Source: Burkholderia sp. D-99 (GTDB lineage Bacteria; Pseudomonadota; Gammaproteobacteria; Burkholderiales; Burkholderiaceae). Taken from it: a DNA stretch of 64,000 nucleotides. The notes under the pieces are model-generated. The model did not search any database. It worked only from the letters and a program-made list of their open reading frames with translations, and had not been told where the DNA came from. The position numbers and the translations under genes are program-made. Positions within the stretch are counted from its first letter, which is position 1, and each line of letters starts with the position of its first letter. Positions 1-12,474 of this stretch are shown in pieces. Where the stretch lies: NCBI RefSeq assembly GCF_011605345.1, contig NZ_JAAOXM010000003.1:248001-312000 (forward strand). Reading direction: 5' to 3'.

Positions 1-995
1 GCCTCGTAGCCGTGGCCGAACACCTTGCCGACGATCAGCGGGGCGGCGGCGTCGAGCACGAGCGCGCCGGCCGTCATCAGGCCGGCCGTCATCGCGATCA
101 GCCGGACGATGTTGCGGCGCAGCCGCGCGACGTCCTGCACGCGGTAGACGAAGGCGGGCGCGATCGTCTGCGCGAGCATCAGCGCGAGTGTGATCCAGTT
201 CTCGTTGAGCTGCTGCGCGGCCGAGTAACGGCCGAGATCGGCGAACGACACGTGACGCTCGAGCATCAGGCGGTCGAGCTTCAGGAACAGGTACATGCAG
301 ATGAGGCCGAGCCAGAACACGGTGCCGGCCGTCGCAAAGTGCCTGAACAGCGGTTTGTCGAACGTCCAGCCGAGTGCGCCGCCGTTACGATGCCGGTAGT
401 ACAGCAGCAGCGCGAAGCCGATGGCGGCGGCCTCGAGCGCCCACAGCCACGCGAAGCGGGCGGGGCCCGCGGCCGCGCGGACCAGCAGCCAGACGAGCAG
501 CGCCTTCGCCAGCGCGGTGACCATGCTGGCGACGAGCTGCGGCTTGCTGTAGGTCATGCTCTGCAGCCACGCGTTGATGACGCCGACGAACGGCTCGCGG
601 AACACCATCGTGACCGCCAGGCCCGCGAGCATCGCGCCGACCAGCGGATCGAAGGCGCCCGCGGCGATCGCGATCCAGGTCGCGACGAGCGCGGCGGCGG
701 AGACGGCGATGCGCAGCGCGAACGCGCTGCCGAGTACCGCGCCGAGCTGGGCGGGCGGGCGCTGGACGATGGTCGGGACGAGAATTTCCGCGCCGCACAC
801 CCAGGTGAGCGGCGCCAGTACCAGGAGGAGCGTATTCGCATACTGCCATTTGCCGAACACATCTGGCCCGAAATAACGGGCCAGCAGGCCGCTGATCGCG
901 ATCGCGACGCCGATCTGCGTGAGCCGTTCGAGCCCCAGCCAGACCAGATTCGCGACGGCCTTCGCGACGTCCGGGTTGCCGAAGCGCTTCAGCAT
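1..995 (-). CDS. Polysaccharide/O-antigen flippase-like membrane protein (3' end beyond window)
   Basis: Reading leftwards from an ATG at 995 gives a continuous frame of about 331 residues that runs off the window edge, so the C-terminus is missing. The protein begins MLKRFGNPDVAKAVANLVWL and is a series of hydrophobic segments separated by short charged loops. It resembles the MATE/MVF-type flippases (Wzx, polysaccharide biosynthesis protein family) that move lipid-linked saccharides across the inner membrane. Inferred role: export of an O-antigen or exopolysaccharide repeat unit. It is divergent from the phosphohexomutase gene that starts at 1259, which supplies sugar nucleotides for such polymers. 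The family is clear from the membrane topology and the start; the exact substrate cannot be read. Confidence 0.72.
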   Translation of the reverse strand, partial: MLKRFGNPDVAKAVANLVWLGLERLTQIGVAIAISGLLARYFGPDVFGKWQYANTLLLVLAPLTWVCGAEILVPTIVQRPPAQLGAVLGSAFALRIAVSAAALVATWIAIAAGAFDPLVGAMLAGLAVTMVFREPFVGVINAWLQSMTYSKPQLVASMVTALAKALLVWLLVRAAAGPARFAWLWALEAAAIGFALLLYYRHRNGGALGWTFDKPLFRHFATAGTVFWLGLICMYLFLKLDRLMLERHVSFADLGRYSAAQQLNENWITLALMLAQTIAPAFVYRVQDVARLRRNIVRLIAMTAGLMTAGALVLDAAAPLIVGKVFGHGYE

Positions 996-1258
996 GCGCT
1001 GTGGCGGCGCGCGCGCAGGGCGGCCGGCAGGGCGCCCGGAGGCTGCAGGTTGGCGGCGGCGGGACGGCTAGGCATTAAAATGGGCGGCATGCGCGTCATC
1101 AAAACCCGCGATTATAAGTGGGATCGGGGTCGCTCCCGCCGTTGCGCGCCAGCGGTTGCGCTCCGCGCCGGGCCAGCATGTATCATGCGCGGCACCGGCG
1201 AGCGGCGGCCAGGCAAGCCAGACAATTTTCCATGCACGCAACTGAGAGAAGAGAATCG

Positions 1259-2653
1259 ATGATCTCCCAATCCATCTTCAAGGCATATGACATCCGTGGC
1301 GTGGTCGGCAAGACGCTCGACGTCGACACGGCGCGCGGGATCGGCCGGGCATTCGGCAGCGAAGTGCGTGCGCAGGGCGGCGATGCGGTCGTCGTCGCGC
1401 GCGACGGCCGCCTGTCCGGGCCGGAGCTCGTCGGCGCGCTTGCCGACGGCCTGCGTGCGGCGGGCGTCGACGTCGTCGACGTCGGCATGGTGCCGACGCC
1501 GGTCGGCTATTTCGCGGCGAACGTCCCGCTCGCGCTGAAGGGCGGCGAGCGCCGCGTCGATTCGTGCATCGTCGTCACGGGCAGCCACAACCCGCCCGAC
1601 TACAACGGCTTCAAGATGGTGCTGCGCGGCGGCGCGATCTACGGCGAGCAGATCCAGGCGCTGTACCGCCGCATCGTCGACGAGCGTTTCGAGACGGGCA
1701 ACGGCTCGTACGAACAGTTCGACGTGGCCGACCAATACATCGCGCGCATCGTCGGCGACATCAAGCCGGCCCGCCCGATGAAGCTCGTCGTCGACGCCGG
1801 CAACGGCGTGGCCGGCCCGCTCGCGACGCGCCTGTTCAAGGCGCTCGGCTGCGAACTCGTCGAGCGCTTCACCGACATCGACGGCACGTTCCCGAACCAC
1901 CACCCCGATCCCGCCCACCCGGAAAACCTGCAGGACGTGATCCAGGCGCTGAAGGACACCGACGCCGAAATCGGTTTCGCGTTCGACGGCGACGGCGACC
2001 GCCTCGGCGTCGTCACGAAGGACGGCCAGATCATCTATCCGGACCGCCAGCTGATGCTGTTCGCGGAAGAAGTGCTGTCGCGCAACCCGGGCGCGCAGAT
2101 CATCTACGACGTGAAGTGCACGCGTCACCTCGCGCAGTGGATCAAGTCGAAGGGCGGCGAACCGCTGATGTGGAAGACGGGCCACTCGCTCGTGAAGGCG
2201 AAGCTGCGCGAGACGGGTGCGCCGCTCGCCGGTGAAATGAGCGGCCACGTGTTCTTCAAGGATCGCTGGTACGGCTTCGACGACGGTCTCTACACGGGCG
2301 CGCGCCTGCTCGAGATCCTCACGAAGACGGCCGACCCGAGCGCGCTGCTGAACGGGCTGCCGGACGCGATGAGCACGCCCGAACTGCAGCTCTGGCTCGA
2401 CGAAGGCGAGAACTTCCGCCTGATCGACAAGCTGCAGAAAGAAGCGAAGTTCGACGGCGCCGAGGAAGTCGTGACGATCGACGGCCTGCGTGTCGAGTAC
2501 CCGGACGGCTTCGGCCTCGCGCGTTCGTCGAACACGACGCCGGTCGTCGTGATGCGTTTCGAAGCCGAGACGCAGGAAGGGCTCGAGCGCATCCAGGAGG
2601 ACTTCCGCCGCGTGCTGACGGCCGCGAAGCCGGACGTCAAGCTGCCGTTCTGA
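1259..2653 (+). CDS. Phosphomannomutase/phosphoglucomutase (AlgC/ManB-like)
   Basis: 464 residues. Interconverts hexose 1- and 6-phosphates, feeding GDP-mannose or UDP-glucose synthesis for LPS and exopolysaccharide in the cytoplasm. The catalytic phosphoserine loop TGSHNP is at residues 107-112 (Ser109) and the Mg-binding DGDGDR at about 243-248; both are hallmarks of the alpha-D-phosphohexomutase superfamily. The N-terminal FKAYDIRG motif is also typical. The ATG at 1259 is preceded by a purine-rich GAGAAGAG ribosome site; a longer in-frame ATG at 1232 is possible but has no better site. It sits between a flippase and core-LPS genes and ends just before a strong terminator. Whether mannose or glucose phosphate is preferred cannot be decided from sequence. 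Confidence 0.93.
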   Translation: MISQSIFKAYDIRGVVGKTLDVDTARGIGRAFGSEVRAQGGDAVVVARDGRLSGPELVGALADGLRAAGVDVVDVGMVPTPVGYFAANVPLALKGGERRVDSCIVVTGSHNPPDYNGFKMVLRGGAIYGEQIQALYRRIVDERFETGNGSYEQFDVADQYIARIVGDIKPARPMKLVVDAGNGVAGPLATRLFKALGCELVERFTDIDGTFPNHHPDPAHPENLQDVIQALKDTDAEIGFAFDGDGDRLGVVTKDGQIIYPDRQLMLFAEEVLSRNPGAQIIYDVKCTRHLAQWIKSKGGEPLMWKTGHSLVKAKLRETGAPLAGEMSGHVFFKDRWYGFDDGLYTGARLLEILTKTADPSALLNGLPDAMSTPELQLWLDEGENFRLIDKLQKEAKFDGAEEVVTIDGLRVEYPDGFGLARSSNTTPVVVMRFEAETQEGLERIQEDFRRVLTAAKPDVKLPF

Positions 2654-2715
2654 GTGTCGGCGGCCGGCGGGCCGCCAACGGCGCGAGGGTGGGTCCAATC
2701 GTCGCGCCATCCCCG

Positions 2716-2752
2716 AAAAGCGGCGCACGCCAAAGGCGTGCGGCCGCTTTTT
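2716..2752 (+). terminator. Rho-independent terminator after the phosphohexomutase gene
   Basis: A long GC-rich inverted repeat flanked by AAAA on the left and TTTTT on the right lies 62 bases past the stop codon. The arms AAAGCGGC...GCCGCTTT enclose an inner CGCACGC/GCGTGCG stem. It separates the mutase from the LPS core genes that begin at 2829. Confidence 0.85.
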
Positions 2753-2828
2753 GTCTGTCTGGCCCCCCGGGCGCGATAAAATCCCCCCTTTATGCTTGTC
2801 GCCGGCTGCCTGCCGGCGTTTTTTCAGC

Positions 2829-3824
2829 GTGCAAAAGATCCTGATCGTGCGCGTGTCGTCGCTGGGCGACGTCGTGCACAACATGCCGGTGATCGCCGAT
2901 ATCCGGCGCCGCCACCCCGATGCGCAGATCGACTGGCTCGTCGAGGAAAGCTTCGTCGACCTCGTGAAGCTCGTCGACGGCGTGCGCGACGTGCTGCCGT
3001 TCTCGCTGCGCCGCTGGCGCAAGAAGCCGTTCTCGGGCGCCACGTGGCGCGAGATCCGCGCCTTCCGCCAGCGCCTCGCGGCCGAGCAGTACGACCTCGT
3101 GATCGACTGCCAGGGCCTGATCAAGACGGCCTGGGTCGCGAGCTGGGCGCGCGGCCCGCTCGTCGGGCTCGGCAACCGTACCGACGGCGCCGGCTACGAA
3201 TGGCCCGTGCGTTTCTTCTACCGCAAGCGCGTGCCGATCGCACCGCGCACGCACGTCGTCGAGCGCTCGCGGCAACTCGTCGCGGCCGCGCTGGGCGACC
3301 CGGCGCCGACGCCGGCCGATCCGGTCGACTTCGGCCTCGACACGCGTGCGGCGGCGCTCGCGGTGGCCGCGCTCGGCCTGAACCTGCCGGTGCCGTACGT
3401 GGTGTTCGTCCATGCGACGTCGCGCGCCGACAAGCAGTGGCCGGACGCCGCGTGGATCGAGCTCGGCCAGTCGCTCGTGCGGCGCGGCGCGTCGCTCGTG
3501 CTGCCGTGGGGCAACGACGCGGAGCGCGCGACCAGCGAGCGGCTCGCGAAGGAGTTCGGCGCGGCGGCGATCGTGCCGCCGCGGCTGTCGCTGCCAGCCG
3601 TGGTTGGCCTGATCGACGGCGCGGCCGCCACCGTCGGGGTTGATACAGGTCTGGTTCACATCGCGGCGGCGCTGAAGCGTCCGACGGTCGAACTGTACAA
3701 TTTCGCGACGGCCTGGCGGACCGGCGGCTACTGGTCGCCGAACGTCATCAATCTCGGCACGGCGGGGCAGCCCCCGTCGATCGCGCAGGTGAAGTCGGCG
3801 CTCGCGGGCTTCGGCCTCCTGTAA
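2829..3824 (+). CDS. waaC: LPS heptosyltransferase I (WaaC/RfaC)
   Basis: 331 residues. Transfers the first L-glycero-D-manno-heptose from ADP-heptose to Kdo of the LPS inner core on the cytoplasmic face of the inner membrane. GT9 family features are visible: the N-terminal ILIVRVSSLGDVVH acceptor-site loop with Asp14, and the C-terminal nucleotide-sugar segment VGVDTGLVHIAAAL near residue 275. The GTG at 2829 gives the usual GT9 N-terminus directly; longer readings would begin inside the upstream terminator. Length matches the family. The next genes, a Kdo hydroxylase and the Kdo transferase, are 44 and 37 bases apart, so the three are probably one inner-core transcription unit. Confidence 0.95.
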   Translation: MQKILIVRVSSLGDVVHNMPVIADIRRRHPDAQIDWLVEESFVDLVKLVDGVRDVLPFSLRRWRKKPFSGATWREIRAFRQRLAAEQYDLVIDCQGLIKTAWVASWARGPLVGLGNRTDGAGYEWPVRFFYRKRVPIAPRTHVVERSRQLVAAALGDPAPTPADPVDFGLDTRAAALAVAALGLNLPVPYVVFVHATSRADKQWPDAAWIELGQSLVRRGASLVLPWGNDAERATSERLAKEFGAAAIVPPRLSLPAVVGLIDGAAATVGVDTGLVHIAAALKRPTVELYNFATAWRTGGYWSPNVINLGTAGQPPSIAQVKSALAGFGLL

Positions 3825-3868
3825 CGCTGTCACACGCACGAACCCGCGCGAACCCACGCGAACCGATC

Positions 3869-4753
3869 ATGAGCGAATCCCAGATCATCGAAGTCCCGTC
3901 CGCCGACTGGAGCGGACACAACCTGTCGGCGCCGCGCGAGCAACTGCTGGCCGCCGTCGAGGAAGGCAAGGTGCTGTATTTCCCGCACCTGCGCTTCGCG
4001 ATCGAAGGCGGCGAGGAAGCGCTGCTCGATCCGGCGCTCGCCGACCCGAAACGCAAGAACATCAGCCTCGCGCCGAACGGCGGCGCGCTCGCCGGCGTGC
4101 TCGGCGACAGCGTCACGCAGTCGGCGGTGCGCGCGCTCGTCGCGCGCTTCCAGCAACAGGCCGGCACGCTCGTCGACGGCCTGTTTCCCGAATACCGCGG
4201 CAAGCTGCGCGTCGCGCCGACGAGCCTGCGGCTGATGCAGGTCGAGACGCGCCAGACGTCATGGCGCAAGGACGACAGCCGGCTGCACGTCGACGCGTTC
4301 CCGTCGCGGCCCAACTACGGCGAGCGCATCCTGCGCGTGTTCACGAACGTGAACCCGGCCGGCGTGCCGCGCGTGTGGCGCGTCGGCGAGCCGTTCGAGG
4401 ACGTCGCGAAGCGCTTCCTGCCGTCGATCAAGCCGCAACTGCCGGGCGCTGCGTGGCTGCTGAACCTGCTGCACGTGACGAAGTCGCCGCGCAGCGCGTA
4501 CGACCACCTGATGCTGAACCTGCACGACAGCATGAAGGCCGATCTCGACTACCAGAAGACGAGCCCGCAGGAGACGATGCCGTTTCCGCCGGGCTGCGTG
4601 TGGATATGTTTCTCGGATCAGACTTCGCACGCTGTGATGTCCGGCCAGTTCATGCTCGAGCAGACCTTCTTCCTGCCGGTCGACGCGATGGTTCGCCGCG
4701 AATGCGCGCCGCTCGGCATTCTCGAACGCCTGCAGGGCAGGGCGCTGGTTTGA
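3869..4753 (+). CDS. kdoO: Kdo 3-hydroxylase (Fe(II)/2-oxoglutarate dioxygenase)
   Basis: 294 residues. The family hydroxylates the C3 position of Kdo in lipid A-linked core, giving the D-glycero-D-talo-octulosonic acid (Ko) found in Burkholderia and Yersinia LPS. The iron triad is visible as His140-x-Asp142 in RLHVDAFPSRP and a distal His254 in SDQTSHAVMSG; the fold is a cupin-type dioxygenase. The ATG at 3869 is the only good start and lies 44 bases past waaC. Its placement between waaC and waaA supports the function directly. The name relies on recalled similarity to the characterised KdoO enzymes plus this context, and no tool confirmed it. Confidence 0.85.
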   Translation: MSESQIIEVPSADWSGHNLSAPREQLLAAVEEGKVLYFPHLRFAIEGGEEALLDPALADPKRKNISLAPNGGALAGVLGDSVTQSAVRALVARFQQQAGTLVDGLFPEYRGKLRVAPTSLRLMQVETRQTSWRKDDSRLHVDAFPSRPNYGERILRVFTNVNPAGVPRVWRVGEPFEDVAKRFLPSIKPQLPGAAWLLNLLHVTKSPRSAYDHLMLNLHDSMKADLDYQKTSPQETMPFPPGCVWICFSDQTSHAVMSGQFMLEQTFFLPVDAMVRRECAPLGILERLQGRALV

Positions 4754-4790
4754 GCGCACACCTGCTTCGATTCAATACGAGGGCTGCCGC

Positions 4791-6146
4791 ATGCTGAGGG
4801 CGATCTATCGCGCGCTGTGGTGGCTCGTCGCTCCTGTCGCTGTCATCCGGCTCTACGTGCGTTCGCGCAAGGAGCGCGGCTACCGCGAGCACATCGGCGA
4901 ACGTTTCGGCTACGTGACGGGCCGCTCGCGTGACGAACGCGCGCCGCTGATCTGGGTGCATGCGGTATCGGTCGGCGAGACGCGCGCGGCGCAGCCGCTA
5001 ATCGATGCGCTGATGCGCGTGCGCCCCGATGCACGCATCCTGCTCACGCACATGACGCCGAGCGGCCGTGCGACCGGCGAACAGATCTTCGGTGATCGCG
5101 TGCTGCGCTGCTACCTGCCGTACGACATGCCCGGTGCGGTGCGGCGTTTCCTGCACGCATGGCGGCCGACGCTCGGCCTCGTGATGGAAACCGAGGTGTG
5201 GCCCACGCTGATCGACGAATGCCGCCGCGCGGACGTACCGCTGGTGCTGACCAATGCGCGCATGTCCGCGCGTTCGTTCCGGCGCGCGGGGAAGTTCGGC
5301 GCGGCGACGCACGACGTGTTCGGCGGCTTCTCGCGTGTGCTCGCGCAGAGCCCGGCCGATGCGGAGCGGCTGACGTCGCTCGGCGCGCGCAACGTGACCG
5401 TGCTCGGCAACCTGAAGTTCGACATGACGACGCCGCCGGAACTCGCGGCACGCGGCCATGCGTGGCGCGACGCGATCGGCGCGCGGCCCGTGTGGGTCGC
5501 CGCGAGCACGCGCGAGAACGAGGAGGCGCTGGTGCTGCAGGCGTTCGCCGCGATGCGTACGCCCGGCGCGCTGCTGGTGCTCGTGCCGCGTCATCCGCAG
5601 CGCTTCGCCGAGGTCGAGGCGCTCGTCGAGCGCAACGGGCTCAAGTGCGTGCGACGCTCCGCATGGGCGGCCGACGCGGCGGCGCTCGCGGCCGGCCGGC
5701 CGGCCGCCGAACCGCTGCCGGACGACGTGACGGTGCTGCTCGGCGATTCGATGGGCGAGCTCGGTGCGTATTACGCGGCCGCCGACGTCGCGTTCATCGG
5801 CGGCAGCCTGCTGCCGCTCGGCGGCCAGAACCTGATCGAAGCGTGCGCGGTCGGCGTGCCGGTGCTGATCGGGAAGCACGTATTCAACTTCACGCAGGCG
5901 ACCGCCGACGCGGTCGCGGCCGGCGCCGCGCTGCAGGTCGAGGATCCGCTCGATCTCGCGCACGTGCTCGACGCGCTGTTTGCCGACAAGGCGCGGCGCA
6001 TCGCGATGGGGGCGGCCGGCGCGGCCTTCGCGGCGCGTCACCGCGGCGCGACCGCGCGCACGGTCGATGTGCTCGCGGCACTGTTGCCGCCCGCCGAACG
6101 CGGCACACGCGCGCTGCAGGACGCGCAGGACACGTCCGACGACTAG
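4791..6146 (+). CDS. waaA: 3-deoxy-D-manno-octulosonic acid transferase (WaaA/KdtA)
   Basis: 451 residues. Adds Kdo from CMP-Kdo to lipid IVA at the inner membrane, the committed step of LPS core assembly. An N-terminal hydrophobic anchor (residues 5-22) precedes the GT30 domain, which shows the WVHAVSVGE motif with the presumed catalytic Glu63, the ETEVWP motif near residue 132, and a C-terminal CMP-binding GGQNLIEACAVGVPV segment. The length slightly exceeds the usual 425-430 because of a C-terminal tail. It follows kdoO by 37 bases and converges on ureG. Whether it adds one or two Kdo units cannot be seen. Confidence 0.95.
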   Translation: MLRAIYRALWWLVAPVAVIRLYVRSRKERGYREHIGERFGYVTGRSRDERAPLIWVHAVSVGETRAAQPLIDALMRVRPDARILLTHMTPSGRATGEQIFGDRVLRCYLPYDMPGAVRRFLHAWRPTLGLVMETEVWPTLIDECRRADVPLVLTNARMSARSFRRAGKFGAATHDVFGGFSRVLAQSPADAERLTSLGARNVTVLGNLKFDMTTPPELAARGHAWRDAIGARPVWVAASTRENEEALVLQAFAAMRTPGALLVLVPRHPQRFAEVEALVERNGLKCVRRSAWAADAAALAAGRPAAEPLPDDVTVLLGDSMGELGAYYAAADVAFIGGSLLPLGGQNLIEACAVGVPVLIGKHVFNFTQATADAVAAGAALQVEDPLDLAHVLDALFADKARRIAMGAAGAAFAARHRGATARTVDVLAALLPPAERGTRALQDAQDTSDD

Positions 6147-6209
6147 ACGAAGGCGGTGCAATGCCGCCGGGCGCATGCGTGGCGGCACCGTGTGGCGCCG
6201 CCGCGCCGC

Positions 6210-6857
6210 TCAGACCGTCAGCAAGCCCTTCTTCTCGATGAATGCGATCACGTCCGCGACGCCTTCGAGCGCCTTCAGGTTCGTCATCACGTAAGGCCGC
6301 TCGCCGCGCATTTTCTTCGTGTCGGACGCCATCACGTCGAGGTTCGCGCCGACCAGCGGCGCGAGATCGGTCTTGTTGATCACGAGCAGGTCGGACTTCG
6401 TGATGCCGGGGCCGCCCTTGCGCGGAATCTTCTCGCCGCCCGCGACGTCGATCACGTAGATCGTCAGGTCCGACAGCTCGGGGCTGAAGGTTGCCGCGAG
6501 ATTGTCGCCGCCCGATTCGATGAACACGATGTCGGCGTCGGGAAAGCGCGACAGCATCCGGTCGACGGCCTCGAGGTTGATCGACGCATCCTCGCGGATC
6601 GCCGTGTGCGGGCAGCCGCCCGTCTCGACGCCCATGATGCGCTCCTCGGGCAGCGCGCCCGCGACCGTCAGCAGCCGCTGGTCTTCCTTCGTATAGATGT
6701 CGTTGGTGATCGCGACGAGGTCGTAGCGCTCGCGCATCGCCTTGCACAGCATTTCGAGCAGCGTGGTCTTGCCGGAGCCGACGGGGCCGCCGATGCCGAC
6801 GCGCAGCGGCGGCAGTTTCTTCGTGCGGCGGGCGGAGGAGGGAGCGGGTGCGTTCAT
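6210..6857 (-). CDS. ureG: Urease accessory GTPase UreG
   Basis: 215 residues. A SIMIBI-class GTPase that powers nickel delivery to apo-urease within the UreD-UreF-UreG complex. The P-loop GGPVGSGKT is at residues 23-31, the Cys-Pro-His nickel motif at 81-83 (GGCPH), and the guanine-specificity NKTD near residue 165. The ATG at 6857 gives the standard length; longer upstream readings run through ureF in another frame and are shadows. It is the last gene of the minus-strand ureDABCEFG operon, 14 bases after ureF, and converges with waaA. Confidence 0.97.
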   Translation of the reverse strand: MNAPAPSSARRTKKLPPLRVGIGGPVGSGKTTLLEMLCKAMRERYDLVAITNDIYTKEDQRLLTVAGALPEERIMGVETGGCPHTAIREDASINLEAVDRMLSRFPDADIVFIESGGDNLAATFSPELSDLTIYVIDVAGGEKIPRKGGPGITKSDLLVINKTDLAPLVGANLDVMASDTKKMRGERPYVMTNLKALEGVADVIAFIEKKGLLTV

Positions 6858-6871
6858 GGCGTGTGTCGTGT

Positions 6872-7552
6872 TCAGGAGCGGAACAACCGCGAATACTGGG
6901 TTTCGTGCCGCGCGGACAGGATGCCGAGCTGCGGCGCGAACGTGTTGACGGCGTCGGGCGGCGTCGCGAGCGCGCGGCGTACGGCCGCGTCGACCGCGCC
7001 GCGCAGCGCGACGATGATGCGTTGCCCGGCGAGCTGGCCGAGCGGCACGGCCTTCAGCGCGGCGGACGTCTGGTTCTCGACCCAGCTGAATGCGTACGCG
7101 GCAAGTACGGCGTCGGCGCTCGCGTCGTGCGCGGCGGCTGCGTATGCGAACGCGGTCGGTAGCGCGATCGGCGAAATCGACGCGAGCGTCGCGCGGCGTG
7201 CGGCATCGCCCCATTCGAGCGACGCGCACAATTGCGCGAGCGACCAGCCCATCTGTTCGGTCTCGCGGCGCAGTTCCGCCGATTCGCGGCTCGCGATGAA
7301 CCACGCGTTTTCGGAGACGAGCGCCGCCGCGTCGTGCGCATGCCAGCGCGCGAGCTGGTGTGCGAGGAACGGCAGCTCGCCGTGCGCGAGCACGTCGGTC
7401 AGGCCGCTCGCAATCCAGTCGCGCGCGGTATCCGCGTCGTGGATCAGGTTTGCGTCGAGCGCCGCTTCAAGCCCCTGCGAATAGCTGAACGCGCCGATCG
7501 GCAGTGCCGGCGACGCGAGGTGCAGCAGCGTGACGAGTTCAGTGGTGGTCAT
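6872..7552 (-). CDS. ureF: Urease accessory protein UreF
   Basis: 226 residues, all-helical. UreF bridges UreD and UreG and forms the nickel tunnel during urease maturation. The N-terminal [21 protein letters not shown] is the most recognisable family stretch. The ATG at 7552 lies inside the 3' end of ureE, overlapping it by 14 bases in another frame, which suggests translational coupling. Longer upstream frames would run through the histidine-rich tail of ureE and are not credible starts. Confidence 0.96.
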   Translation of the reverse strand: MTTTELVTLLHLASPALPIGAFSYSQGLEAALDANLIHDADTARDWIASGLTDVLAHGELPFLAHQLARWHAHDAAALVSENAWFIASRESAELRRETEQMGWSLAQLCASLEWGDAARRATLASISPIALPTAFAYAAAAHDASADAVLAAYAFSWVENQTSAALKAVPLGQLAGQRIIVALRGAVDAAVRRALATPPDAVNTFAPQLGILSARHETQYSRLFRS

Positions 7553-8138
7553 GGCCGTGGCCGTGCGTGCATCCGGGACCATGCTGATGATCGTGATCGT
7601 GATCGTGCGAATGCGAGTGGCCGTGATGCTCGCCGAACACCTGCTGCGCAAGCGCGTAGTCCTCGGCGAACGTCGCGTCGTGCCCGTGCTTGTGGCCGCC
7701 GCCGTACGCGCCGGCTTCCGGCTGGAACGGCGCGAGGGTCTCCTCGACCTGCGTGCCGAGCCGGCGCAGCATGTCGGCGAGTACCGGGTCGGCTTCGAGC
7801 TTCAAGTAACCGTCGCCGATCTCGACCGGCGTGTGACGGTTGCCGAGGTGGTAGGCGGCGCGCATCAGCGTGAGCGGGTCGGCCGCGCGCACGCGCAGCA
7901 CGGTTTCGGCCGCCGCGGCGATGCGCACGAGCGCGCCGTCGTCGGCGACGAGCACGTCACCGTCGCGCAGGATCGTGCCGCGCGGCAGCAGGACGGCGAC
8001 GTCCTCGCCGGTGTCGAGCGTCGCCGCGAGGCGGCTCTTGCAGCGGGCGTCATAGGCGAGCGTGAGCGTCGGCGCGCGCGCGACGAGCGACGCGGCGAGT
8101 TTCACGTTCGGGGCAATGCGTTTGTCGAGGGTGCGCAT
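7539..8138 (-). CDS. ureE: Urease accessory nickel metallochaperone UreE
   Basis: 199 residues. Binds Ni(II) and hands it to UreG. The N-terminal peptide-binding domain and the metal-binding domain ([20 protein letters not shown], then [11 protein letters not shown] near residue 95) are followed by a strongly histidine-rich tail: 14 of the last 29 residues are His, plus one Cys. Such tails raise nickel storage capacity in the family. The ATG at 8138 is 18 bases after ureC, and the tail coding sequence overlaps the start of ureF. Confidence 0.96.
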   Translation of the reverse strand: MRTLDKRIAPNVKLAASLVARAPTLTLAYDARCKSRLAATLDTGEDVAVLLPRGTILRDGDVLVADDGALVRIAAAAETVLRVRAADPLTLMRAAYHLGNRHTPVEIGDGYLKLEADPVLADMLRRLGTQVEETLAPFQPEAGAYGGGHKHGHDATFAEDYALAQQVFGEHHGHSHSHDHDHDHQHGPGCTHGHGHDHH

Positions 8139-8156
8139 GAAACGGGGAACCGGAAA

Positions 8157-9863
<1,707 letters not shown>

Positions 9864-9894
9864 GTCGTGCTGTTCCTGAAGAGCGGGGCGCGGC

Positions 9895-10200
9895 TTACAG
9901 CGGCCCCATCACCTTGCCCTGAAAACCGTAGACGGCGCGATCGCCCGCGAGTGCGACCAGCTCGACGGTACGCGTCTGGCCCGGCTCGAAGCGCACGGCG
10001 GTGCCGGCCGCGATGTTCAGGCGAAAGCCGCGTGCGGTCGCGCGATCGAACGACAGCGCGTCGTTGACTTCGAAGAAGTGATAGTGCGAGCCGACCTGCA
10101 CCGGGCGGTCGCCGGTGTTCGCGACGACGAGCGTGAGCGTTTCGCGGCCCACGTTCAGTTCGTGGTCGCCGTCGTCGGTGAGGATTTCGCCGGGGATCAT
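9895..10200 (-). CDS. ureB: Urease beta subunit UreB
   Basis: 101 residues, the usual length for the separate beta subunit of bacterial urease. It begins [16 protein letters not shown] and contains the diagnostic [11 protein letters not shown] segment and the [17 protein letters not shown] strand pair. It packs against UreA and UreC in the trimer of heterotrimers. The ATG at 10200 is 8 bases past the ureA stop, so the pair is tightly coupled. A longer frame upstream is the out-of-frame shadow of ureA. Confidence 0.97.
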   Translation of the reverse strand: MIPGEILTDDGDHELNVGRETLTLVVANTGDRPVQVGSHYHFFEVNDALSFDRATARGFRLNIAAGTAVRFEPGQTRTVELVALAGDRAVYGFQGKVMGPL

Positions 10201-10208
10201 GCGGGGCC

Positions 10209-10511
10209 TCACGGAATCGGGTGATGGACGGTCACGAGCTTCGTGCCGTCGGGGAAGGTCGCCTCGACCTGGATGTCGGGGATCATCTCCGGCACGCCGT
10301 CCATCACGTCGTCGCGCGTGAGCAGCGTCGTGCCGTAGTGCATCACCTCGGCGACCGTCTTGCCGTCGCGCGCGGCTTCCATCAGCGCGGCGGTGATGAA
10401 GGCGACCGCCTCCGGATAGTTGAGCTTCAGGCCGCGTGCGCGACGGCGCTCGGCCAGCAGCGCCGCCGTGAAGATCAGCAGCTTGTCCTTCTCTCGGGGA
10501 GTCAGTTTCAT
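10209..10511 (-). CDS. ureA: Urease gamma subunit UreA
   Basis: 100 residues, beginning [20 protein letters not shown], the standard N-terminus of the gamma subunit. The helical protein binds the alpha and beta subunits in the urease trimer. The central [10 protein letters not shown] and the C-terminal [20 protein letters not shown] match the family. It is the first of the three structural genes. A 236-base spacer with no gene separates it from ureD, wider than the other gaps in the operon. Confidence 0.97.
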
Positions 10512-10747
10512 GAAGGCAAACGTTCAGGAAAACGTAATTTTTATGGGTGCGCATGCAACCAGGCAGACGCGCGGGTCATCGTAGCACCGCGCTGTTTTGC
10601 GTGCGTTGCGTATCGGTTATGTAAGGAGCAAGGCGCGTGCCATGCCTGTCGCATGGTGCGCGATGCGCGTTCGTGGTGCGTCGTGCATGGGTAACGTGCA
10701 GCGCCTGATGCGGCGTTGCGCTGAAACGGTGCGCGACGCGAACGCGC

Positions 10748-12470
<1,723 letters not shown>

Positions 12471-12474
12471 CGCA

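Noticed and set aside
1118..1258. Extended N-terminus of the phosphohexomutase
   Set aside because: The extra 47 residues lack homology-like features and the ATG at 1259 has a good ribosome site.
12..1262. A long plus-strand open frame over the flippase gene
   Set aside because: It is the antisense shadow of the minus-strand flippase; Arg/Ala/Asp-rich composition and no ribosome site.
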